From an uncultured Eubacteriales bacterium (GTDB taxonomy: Bacteria > Bacillota > Clostridia > Oscillospirales > Oscillospiraceae): 16,408 bases of DNA. The first letter of the stretch is position 1, and every line of letters starts with the position of its first letter. Both the position numbers and the translations under genes were made by a program. Below are positions 6,387 to 12,283 of the stretch, piece after piece. Location of the stretch: positions 1 through 16,408 of the forward strand of contig UQGJ01000061.1 of the NCBI GenBank assembly GCA_900540545.1. Direction: 5' to 3'. The notes beneath the pieces were generated by a model, which was not told where the DNA came from, ran no database searches, and worked only from the letters and a program-made list of their open reading frames with translations.

Positions 6387-7040
6387 CTAGACCTCCCTCG
6401 GCCTCTCCGCCACGGCCTTGACCGCCTCCGCAAACGCCTCGCACGCCGCCTTGCAGGCGCTCTGGGTCCCGGTGAGCAGTCCGCCGCCGAAGTTGGTCTC
6501 GCTGGGCGGCTCAAAGAGGGCCACCAGCTCCACGTCGGCGGCCTTCATGGCCTCGTCCAGCCCCACCACAGTCTCCATGGGCGGCGCGATGAGGTAGGCC
6601 AGGGCCTCCCCCTCCTTCACCCCGGCGATCTGGGACAGGTAGGACCCGGTCCGGGACACCGTGTGGGCGAAGTAGACGATGGAGTCGTCGGCGTTGGCGG
6701 AGCGGAAGCCCACCCCGCTGTCCATAAAGGCCGCCGCCGCCCGCAGGCCGGAGGTGACCTCCGCCGGGTTGGGCCCGGCCAGGATGCCGATGACCTCCCC
6801 GGCCAGCTTGGTGTTGGCGTTGGCCGCTCCGGCGTAGAGACTGCGGCCGTAGACCACCTCCACGGCCGCAGCCTTGGTGGCCTCGTCCAGGGCGCAGTAG
6901 GTCACGTCGTCGCTGTCGGCGGTGAGGATGCCGATGGAGCGGTACTGCTGGGGCAGCCCCAGCTTCTGGGCCAGGGTCTCGGAGACGTTGGCGATGGTGT
7001 GGCTCGCCAGCAGGTTACACTTTAGTAAGTCACCCGTCAT
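6387..7040 (-). CDS. eutL: EutL tandem-BMC trimeric shell protein
   Basis: 217 residues, the usual EutL length, with two circularly permuted BMC domains. Recognisable stretches are LPQQYRSIGILTADSDDVTYCALDEATKAA in the first half, VGFRSANADDSIVYFAHTVSRTGSYLS in the middle, and ELVALFEPPSETNFGGGLLTGTQSAC near the end. EutL trimers form facet tiles with a large gated pore thought to pass bulky substrates or cofactors. The ATG at 7040 has an AAGGGGG ribosome site seven bases upstream. Upstream is a 137-bp spacer filled by an AT-rich inverted-repeat element. The TAG stop is followed directly by GGGGCCGGCG, part of a segment shared with the left end of the window. Confidence 0.95.
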   Translation of the reverse strand: MTGDLLKCNLLASHTIANVSETLAQKLGLPQQYRSIGILTADSDDVTYCALDEATKAAAVEVVYGRSLYAGAANANTKLAGEVIGILAGPNPAEVTSGLRAAAAFMDSGVGFRSANADDSIVYFAHTVSRTGSYLSQIAGVKEGEALAYLIAPPMETVVGLDEAMKAADVELVALFEPPSETNFGGGLLTGTQSACKAACEAFAEAVKAVAERPREV

Positions 7041-7072
7041 ACAGGTACCCCCTTTTTGGGAATAAATAATTT

Positions 7073-7184
7073 GAAATTAGGAATGAGGAATTGGCGTATT
7101 GCGCTCCGCGCAATTTCATTTCAATCTGTTCCGCCCCCGGCGGAACACCACAATTTCTCATTCCTCATTTCTCATTCCTAATTC
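7073..7184. mobile_element. MITE-like element with AT-rich terminal inverted repeats
   Basis: The left arm (7073-7093, containing ATTAGGAATGAG) and right arm (7151-7184, its inverted counterpart with one extra partial unit) bracket two perfect internal hairpins. These are ATTGCGC with GCGCAAT (7098-7114, 7-bp) and GTTCCGCC with GGCGGAAC (7128-7146, 8-bp). It is much more AT-rich at its ends than the flanking genes, has no reading frame of its own, and its right arm reaches into the last codons and the TAG stop of eutC. A non-autonomous miniature transposable element is the best reading; no transposase or clear target duplication was identified. Confidence 0.65.
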
Positions 7185-8089
7185 ATCCGCGCCAGCTCGA
7201 TGCCGCTGGCCTTCTTGTCCAGCATGGTTTTGATCAATTCGGCAATGTGGGCCCCCGCCTCCACGGCGGTGGTGCCCTGCCGGTGGATGTTGGAAATGAC
7301 CGTCCGCTTGCTCTCGGGGATGCCGATGCGGGCGCCGTAGGTGAGATAGGCGGACATGCTCTCCGCCGTCACCAGGCCGGGGCGCTCGCCCACCAGCATG
7401 CACACCACCTCCGCCCCCGTCAGCTCCCCGATGTGGTCGGAGGCCCCCACCCGGCAGTATTTGACGAAGAGGGCGGGGCCGGGGTCGATGCCGAAGGTCT
7501 TCAGCCCCGCCCGTATGGCCTCCAGGCAGTCGGCGGCGTTGGCCTCAATGGCGGCGGAACTGAGCCCGTCCCCCACCACCAGGGCCACCTTGGGGTTCTG
7601 GCCCAGGGTCCGCTTGATGATGGCCTGGTTTTCCTCGTCGAAGCGGCGGCCGTGGTCGGGCCGGGTCAGGTATTCGTCCTTGTCCTGGCACAGGGTCTGG
7701 ACGAACACCCAGTCCTGGCGCTTCACCAGCTCCTCGTCCACGTGGGAGAACACGGAGTCCTGGGCGGCGGCGTGGTCGGCCCGCATGCGGAGCATGGTCT
7801 CGGTCTTGTACCGGGCCCCCGCCCGGCCAAAGCCCAGGCGGGCCGGAGTTTTCAGCTTCAAATCCTGAAAGGCGGGCCCGTTCTGGGGGTGCTCCACCAG
7901 ATAGAGCCGCCGCAGGTCCACCCCGGTGAGGTCGGGGACGGCCTCCCCGTCCCGCCCCCCGGTCCCGGCGCTGTCCGCCACCGGTTCCAGGGGCTTGTAG
8001 TCGGCGGCCTTGACCTGGGGCGTGGGCGCCTGCCCCGCCAGCTCGGCCACCATGCGCTCCACCAGCGCGCGAAGTTCCAGTTCGTTCAT
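7178..8089 (-). CDS. eutC: EutC, ethanolamine ammonia-lyase small subunit
   Basis: 303 residues. With EutB it forms the AdoCbl-dependent lyase that converts ethanolamine to acetaldehyde and ammonia. The C-terminal two thirds are highly typical: VVGDGLSSAAIEANA, FVKYCRVGASDHIGELTGAEVVCMLVGERPGL, and ISNIHRQGTTAVEAGAHIAELI. The N-terminus (ELELRALVERMVAELAGQ, 3-20) is an amphipathic helix followed by a flexible Pro/Thr linker, the layout of the known EutC encapsulation signal. The ATG at 8089 has AGGAG about ten bases upstream, just past the end of a repeat element. The last two codons and the TAG stop lie in the right arm of the MITE-like element at 7073-7184, so the original C-terminus may have been different. 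Confidence 0.96.
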   Translation of the reverse strand: MNELELRALVERMVAELAGQAPTPQVKAADYKPLEPVADSAGTGGRDGEAVPDLTGVDLRRLYLVEHPQNGPAFQDLKLKTPARLGFGRAGARYKTETMLRMRADHAAAQDSVFSHVDEELVKRQDWVFVQTLCQDKDEYLTRPDHGRRFDEENQAIIKRTLGQNPKVALVVGDGLSSAAIEANAADCLEAIRAGLKTFGIDPGPALFVKYCRVGASDHIGELTGAEVVCMLVGERPGLVTAESMSAYLTYGARIGIPESKRTVISNIHRQGTTAVEAGAHIAELIKTMLDKKASGIELARMN

Positions 8090-8108
8090 TCAAATCACAC
8101 TCCTATTT

Positions 8109-8236
8109 GGCTTCCCCTGGGGGAAGCTGTCTGCGTAGCAGACTGATGAGGGGAACGCCCTCGACACGTCCTCGCTCCTTGTGGGGCAATCTCCCCCTCA
8201 TCCGGCCCTCCGGGCCACCTTCCCCCAGGGGAAGGC
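8109..8236. repeat. Inverted pair of double-stem-loop repeats between eutB and eutC
   Basis: Two copies face each other. The left copy (8110-8160) has GCTTCCCC/GGGGAAGC (8-bp, TG loop), then GTCTGC/GCAGAC (6-bp, GTA loop), then GATGAGGGGAACGCCC. The right copy (about 8190-8236, inverted) has CCTTCCCC/GGGGAAGG and GGCCC/GGGCC, then GGATGAGGGG. About 30 bases separate them. The element occupies nearly the whole 156-bp gap and could fold into one long cruciform. A third copy lies at 11006-11057. Confidence 0.7.
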
Positions 8237-8245
8237 TCTGTTTCC

Positions 8246-9610
8246 TTACCCCAGCAGAATCGACCCGTCCCCCGCCAGACTGGTCAGCTTCCCGTTCTCC
8301 ACAAACCCCATCTTCTCCAGCCACTGCTGGAAGGGCTTGATGGCGGTCAGCCCGAACATCTCCCGCAGGGCGGCGGTCTCGTGGTAGCCGGTGGTCTGGT
8401 AGTTGAGCATCACGTCGTCGCCATGGGGGATTCCCATGAAGTAGTTGCACCCGGCGGTGGTCAGCAGCACGGCCAGGTCCTCGATGTCGCTCTGGTCGGC
8501 CTTCATGTGGTTGGTGTAGCAGGCGTCGCAGCCCATGGGGATGCCGGTGAGCTTGCCCATGAAGTGGTCCTCCAGCCCCGCCCGGATGACCTGCTTGGAG
8601 TGGTAGAGGTATTCCGGGCCGATGAAGCCCACCACCGTGTTCACCAGGAAGGGCTGGAACCGCTTGGCGAAGCCGTAGCACCGGGCCTCCATGGTCACCT
8701 GGTCCCAGCCGTTGTGGGCCTCGCTGGACAGCTCGGAGCCCTGACCGGTCTCGAAGTACAGCACGTTGGGGCCGGTGGCGGTGCCCTCCCGGAGGGCCAG
8801 GTCCCTGGCCTCGGCGATGGTCTCGGCGCTGAAGCCGAAGGCCTCGTTGCCCTTCTGGCTCCCGGCGATGGACTGGAAAATCAAATCGGCGGGCGCCCCC
8901 TTGCGGATGCACTCCATCTGGGTGGTCACGTGGGCCAGCACGCAGGTCTGGGTGGGGATCTCCCAGCGGTTGCGCACGTCGTTGAACCGCTCCAGCACCC
9001 GGGTGACGCTCTCCACCGAGTCGTCCACCGGGTTCAGCCCCAGCACCGCGTCGCCGATGCCGAAGGTGAGGCCCTCCAGCAGGGAGGCCATGATGCCGTC
9101 GGGGTCGTCGGTGGGGTGGTTGGGCTGGAGGCGGGCGGATAGGGTCCCCTCTTCGCCGATGGTGGTGTTGCAGGTGGCCGTGACCCGGATCTTCCGGGCC
9201 GCGTAGATAAGGTCCAGGTTGCTCATCAGCTTCGCCACCGCCGCCACCATCTCGGAGGTCAGCCCCCGGGAGATGCGGCGGATGGCCGCCCCGTCGGTCC
9301 CCTCGTCCAGCAGCCACTCCCGCAGCTCGGACACGGTCCAGTTTTTGATCTCGCCGTAGATTTTCTCGTTCACGTCGTCCTGGATGATGCGGGTGACCTC
9401 GTCGGTCTCGTAGGGGACGGCGGGGTTGTTGCGCAGGTCCCCCAGCGTCAGGTTGGCCAGCACCACCTTGGCCGCCACCCGCTCGGCGGCGGTCTCGGCG
9501 GCGATGCCCGCCAGGGAGTCGCCGGACTTCTCCTCGTTGGCCTTGGCCATGACCTCCCGGAGGTCACGGAAGTCATAGACCTGGCCCAGCAGCTTGGTCT
9601 TGAGTATCAT
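8246..9610 (-). CDS. eutB: EutB, ethanolamine ammonia-lyase large (catalytic) subunit
   Basis: 454 residues, the standard EutB length. It forms the TIM-barrel that binds adenosylcobalamin at the interface with EutC and carries out the radical deamination of ethanolamine. Long recognisable blocks include LANLTLGDLRNNPAVPYE, LGLNPVDDSVESV, ETGQGSELSSEAHNGWDQ, GCDACYTNHMKADQSDIED and GIPHGDDVMLNYQTTGYHE; the last contains the acidic residue expected in the active site. The ATG at 9610 has an AAGGAG ribosome site eight bases upstream. A GTAGGG palindrome separates it from eutA and a double-stem-loop element separates it from eutC. No disruption is visible, so the enzyme should be active. Confidence 0.97.
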   Translation of the reverse strand: MILKTKLLGQVYDFRDLREVMAKANEEKSGDSLAGIAAETAAERVAAKVVLANLTLGDLRNNPAVPYETDEVTRIIQDDVNEKIYGEIKNWTVSELREWLLDEGTDGAAIRRISRGLTSEMVAAVAKLMSNLDLIYAARKIRVTATCNTTIGEEGTLSARLQPNHPTDDPDGIMASLLEGLTFGIGDAVLGLNPVDDSVESVTRVLERFNDVRNRWEIPTQTCVLAHVTTQMECIRKGAPADLIFQSIAGSQKGNEAFGFSAETIAEARDLALREGTATGPNVLYFETGQGSELSSEAHNGWDQVTMEARCYGFAKRFQPFLVNTVVGFIGPEYLYHSKQVIRAGLEDHFMGKLTGIPMGCDACYTNHMKADQSDIEDLAVLLTTAGCNYFMGIPHGDDVMLNYQTTGYHETAALREMFGLTAIKPFQQWLEKMGFVENGKLTSLAGDGSILLG

Positions 9611-9626
9611 TTTCTTCGCTCCTTCG

Positions 9627-9653
9627 CGGCCCGCCGGGGTCGGCGGGCCCTAC
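9627..9653 (-). repeat. GTAGGG palindromic repeat, copy B, overlapping the eutA stop
   Basis: The arms GGCCCGCCG (9628-9636) and CGGCGGGCC (9641-9649) form a perfect 9-bp stem with a 4-nt loop. In the minus direction the element starts GTAGGG, and its TAG is the stop codon of eutA. It is 24/27 identical to the element at 6244-6270. The eutB ribosome site follows within a few bases, so the hairpin could affect eutB initiation. Confidence 0.65.
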
Positions 9654-10987
9654 ATTTTCTGAAACGCCAACGTTTTCACCACCACCGGCAGGACGTTCCC
9701 CCCGGCCACGGGGGCGCCGATGTCGATGTAATCCCCGTTGGAGACCCCCACGCCGTCCAGGCACAGCAGCGGCCCGTCCACCAGGGGGGCCATGGCCTGG
9801 CCCAGCACCTTGGCCTGGTCGGCCTCCACCACCACGACAGGGAAAAATCCTTTCTCCATCAGCGGCGCCAAGCCCTCCCGGATGTTCCGGGCCAGCTCGG
9901 CCACCCGGCGGTAGGGGGGCGAGGTCTCCCCGGCGAAGGCCAGGGCCACCTGGACCAGTCCCGCCTCGTCGGCATACCAGTTCAGCTTTTTGCGGATGGC
10001 CGCCGCCATGTCCGCCCCGGTCTCCCCGGCGTCCAGCCGCAGGACGGGCAGGTTTTTCAGGGGGAAGTCCACCCCCCGGTAGTAGATGGTGGACCCGGAG
10101 ACCTCCATGGAGTGGGCACCCGCGCCGATGACCGTGGCCCGGATGGTCTCCGCCCCCCGGACCAGGGTATACCCCTCGCCCTCGAACCGCCGCCGGATAG
10201 CGGGCCCCAGCAGGGGTCCAATGTCCCCGTAGGCCAGCCAGTCCCGGGGCGGCTCCCACATGCAGTCGGCCACGCCCCCTGAAAAAGACAACACCTTTAC
10301 ATCCGCTGGTATTGCTTGCTTTAACTCGTCCACCATGCCCTCAATGAGGGGGGCCAGGGATTCCGGCGTGGCATGGTCTCCCACACGGGGCCCCTTCTCC
10401 CCCAGCACCGGCGACACATAGCTCACCACCCCCTGGGGGGTCAGCTTTACCAGCCGCCCGCCGATGTTGAGGCAGTCGGTGTCCTTCAGCTCCCCCCGCC
10501 CGTAAAGGGCCAGATTGGAGGTGCCCCCGCCGATGTCAAAGTGTAATACCCGGCAGTGATTCTCCCTGGAGTAATCGTCCGCCCCCGCCCCCCGGGCCGC
10601 CAAAATGCTCTCCAGGTCCGGCCCCGCCGTCGCCACCACAAAGTCCCCGGCGAAATCGGACAGGGCGGAAAGGACCTCCCGGGCGTTCTCCTTCCGGGCC
10701 GTCTCCCCGGTGATGATGACCGCCCCGGTCTGCACGTCCTCCCGCCGGAGCCCCGCCCGGCGGTACTCCTGGGCCACGATGTCCCGGACCCCCCCGGCGT
10801 CGATGACCGTGTCGGACAGCAGGGGGGTGAAGTGGATGCCGCTGCGGTAGACCACGGCCCGGTCCGTGATGGCGATGCGGGGCACGGAAAAGGGGTTGGC
10901 CCGGTTCTCCAGCGTCAAATCGGACACCACCAATTGGGTGGTGGACGTCCCAATATCGATGCCCACAGATGTCAACGTCTCCGTCAT
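9650..10987 (-). CDS. eutA: EutA, reactivating factor for ethanolamine ammonia-lyase
   Basis: 445 residues. EutA is an actin/Hsp70-fold ATPase that releases damaged cobalamin from inactive EutBC so that fresh AdoCbl can bind. The two nucleotide-binding loops are visible: GIDIGTSTTQLVVSDL (9-24) and DIGGGTSNLALYGRG (151-165). A third conserved stretch, LSFSGGVADCMW, lies near residue 240 and GAHSMEVSGSTIYY further on. The ATG at 10987 has a G-rich ribosome site (GGGGGG) about ten bases upstream, near the double-stem-loop repeat. The reading frame ends in a TAG that belongs to the GTAGGG palindrome at 9627-9653. It precedes eutB by about 40 bases, the usual order in eut operons. Confidence 0.95.
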   Translation of the reverse strand: MTETLTSVGIDIGTSTTQLVVSDLTLENRANPFSVPRIAITDRAVVYRSGIHFTPLLSDTVIDAGGVRDIVAQEYRRAGLRREDVQTGAVIITGETARKENAREVLSALSDFAGDFVVATAGPDLESILAARGAGADDYSRENHCRVLHFDIGGGTSNLALYGRGELKDTDCLNIGGRLVKLTPQGVVSYVSPVLGEKGPRVGDHATPESLAPLIEGMVDELKQAIPADVKVLSFSGGVADCMWEPPRDWLAYGDIGPLLGPAIRRRFEGEGYTLVRGAETIRATVIGAGAHSMEVSGSTIYYRGVDFPLKNLPVLRLDAGETGADMAAAIRKKLNWYADEAGLVQVALAFAGETSPPYRRVAELARNIREGLAPLMEKGFFPVVVVEADQAKVLGQAMAPLVDGPLLCLDGVGVSNGDYIDIGAPVAGGNVLPVVVKTLAFQKM

Positions 10988-11005
10988 CCCATCATCACCC
11001 CCCGT

Positions 11006-11057
11006 AGCCTTCCCCTGGGGGAAGGTGGCGCGCAGCGCCGGATGAGGGGAACGCCCC
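11006..11057 (+). repeat. Double-stem-loop repeat, single copy between eutG and eutA
   Basis: CCTTCCCC (11008-11015) pairs with GGGGAAGG (11018-11025), and GGCGC (11027-11031) pairs with GCGCC (11035-11039). They are followed by GGATGAGGGGAACGCCC. The design matches both copies in 8109-8236, but the stem sequences differ in a paired way. It fills most of the gap between the eutG stop and the eutA start. Confidence 0.7.
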
Positions 11058-11065
11058 GCAATGGC

Positions 11066-12127
11066 TCATCCCGTCACCTCCCGCATCATCCCCTCCACGT
11101 CCCCGGCGCTCACCGCCCTGGGGTTGCCGGGGAGGCACACGTCGGCCAGCGCGGCGGCGGTCAGCTCCGGCAGGGCCTGCTTCAGCTCCGCGGCGCTGAC
11201 GTTCAGCTTGGGCGCTATCTTCAACTGTCCCCGCAGTCGGACCAGCGCCGCCGCCAACGCCCTGGGGTTGGCGGCCAGCCCGCACAGCTTGGCCAACCGG
11301 GCGTACTTTTCCCCCGCCCGCCCGTCCAGGCTGTTGAAGCTCACCACGTGGGGCAGCAGCAGGGCGTTGATGCGCCCGTGAGGCGCGTGGAACCGCCCCC
11401 CCAGAGCGTGGGCCATGGAGTGGCACACCCCCAGCCCCGCTCCGTTGAAGGCCATCCCCGCCAGGCAGGAGGCCTGGAGCATGTCCGCCTTGGCCCCCCG
11501 GTCCCCGGCGTAGGCGGCGGGGAGGGCGCGGTAGGCCAGCACAAAGGCCTTTTCCGCCAGGGCGTCGGTGAAGTGGCTGGCCCCCGCGGCCACGGCGGCC
11601 TCGGCGGCGTGGGTCAGCACATCCATGCCCGTGTCGGCGGTGACCTGGGGGGGCACCCCGTCCAGCAGACCGGGGTCCAGAATGGCCGCGTCGGGCAGAA
11701 GGGCGTCCTCTACCAGGGGGTACTTCACCCCCCGGTCCGTGTCGGTGAGGACGGCGAAGGAGGTGACCTCCGAGCCGGTCCCCGCCGTGGTGGGCACGCA
11801 CCAGAGGGGGACCTCCGCCCCGGCGAAGTACCGCATGGCCTTGGCGCAGTCCATGGGGGAGCCGCCGCCGAAGGCCAGCACCGCGTCCGGCCCAAAGTCC
11901 CGCAGGGCCTTCACCCCCTGAGCCACCAGCCGGAGGGAGGGGTCCGGCTCCACCCGGTCAAAGACCGCCACCGGCCCCGTGAGCCGGTCCTTCACCCGGT
12001 CCAGCAGCCCGGAGGAGGCCAGAAAGGCGTCGGTGACCACCAGCACCCGCTTTCCCCCCAGCTCCCCCAACGCCTCCATGGGGTCCGGCCCAAAGAAGAG
12101 CTTGGGCTTGATGAAAAATTGTTCCAT
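11066..12127 (-). CDS. eutG: EutG/PduQ-type iron-dependent alcohol dehydrogenase
   Basis: 353 residues. It reduces acetaldehyde to ethanol and regenerates NAD+ for EutE. Family III alcohol dehydrogenase features are present: the nucleotide-binding GGGSPMDCAK (87-96), PTTAGTGSEVT (112-122), and four candidate iron ligands spaced as in FucO: D169 and H173 in TGMDVLTH, then H236 and H250 in CHSMAHALGGRFHAPHG. The protein is somewhat shorter than enterobacterial EutG (about 395) but has no internal gap that I can see. The ATG at 12127 has CAGGGGA five bases upstream. It is the first gene of the operon here, divergent from a secreted-protein gene, with a perfect palindrome at 12186-12213 in the leader. 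Confidence 0.9.
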   Translation of the reverse strand: MEQFFIKPKLFFGPDPMEALGELGGKRVLVVTDAFLASSGLLDRVKDRLTGPVAVFDRVEPDPSLRLVAQGVKALRDFGPDAVLAFGGGSPMDCAKAMRYFAGAEVPLWCVPTTAGTGSEVTSFAVLTDTDRGVKYPLVEDALLPDAAILDPGLLDGVPPQVTADTGMDVLTHAAEAAVAAGASHFTDALAEKAFVLAYRALPAAYAGDRGAKADMLQASCLAGMAFNGAGLGVCHSMAHALGGRFHAPHGRINALLLPHVVSFNSLDGRAGEKYARLAKLCGLAANPRALAAALVRLRGQLKIAPKLNVSAAELKQALPELTAAALADVCLPGNPRAVSAGDVEGMMREVTG

Positions 12128-12179
12128 GAAAATCCCCTGCTTTTTTCCAGATGGCCTTAGTATGGCAGAGTTGGCAAAA

Positions 12180-12213
12180 ATTATAGCCGGCGCGGAAAAT
12201 TTTCCGCGCCGGC
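12180..12213 (-). terminator. Palindrome with T-tract upstream of eutG: possible leader terminator or operator
   Basis: Positions 12186-12213 form a perfect 28-bp palindrome (arm GCCGGCGCGGAAAA). On the minus strand it is followed by TATAATTTTTGCC, so a hairpin plus U-rich tail would form in RNA running toward eutG, about 55 bases before its start. That orientation suggests an attenuator in the operon leader, as known upstream of eutG and other genes in EutVW-controlled Firmicutes loci. I could not find the ANTAR double-hairpin motif. Alternatives are a DNA operator for a dimeric regulator, or a site where TATAAT is a -10 box, although no good -35 accompanies it. Confidence 0.5.
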
Positions 12214-12223
12214 CTGTTTGTGG

Positions 12224-12252
12224 TTGAATTTTATTACTTATTATGCTACACT
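12224..12252 (+). promoter_or_regulatory. Promoter of the WG-repeat secreted protein gene
   Basis: The -35 TTGAAT (12224-12229) and -10 TACACT (12247-12252) are separated by 17 bases, with a TGC extended -10 just before the latter. The following leader (TGACGTCACAATATAGAGAGAGAAGG) resembles the leader of the next gene. It lies between the palindrome of eutG and the start codon at 12284. Confidence 0.55.
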
Positions 12253-12283
12253 GACGTCACAATATAGAGAGAGAAGGGAGCCT

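Noticed and set aside
4397..6514. 705-codon open frame covering eutE and upstream DNA
   Set aside because: The part before 5866 has no similarity to aldehyde dehydrogenases and crosses several palindromic repeats; a strong ribosome site and the family N-terminus support the start at 5866.
10556..12160. 534-codon plus-strand frame opposite eutG/eutA
   Set aside because: It is antisense to two clear genes, spans the double-stem-loop repeat, and has shadow-like composition.
12128..12283. EutV (ANTAR) double-hairpin antitermination site
   Set aside because: Only one palindrome is present; the conserved AGCAA-type stem-loop before the terminator was not seen, so only a generic terminator or operator is proposed.
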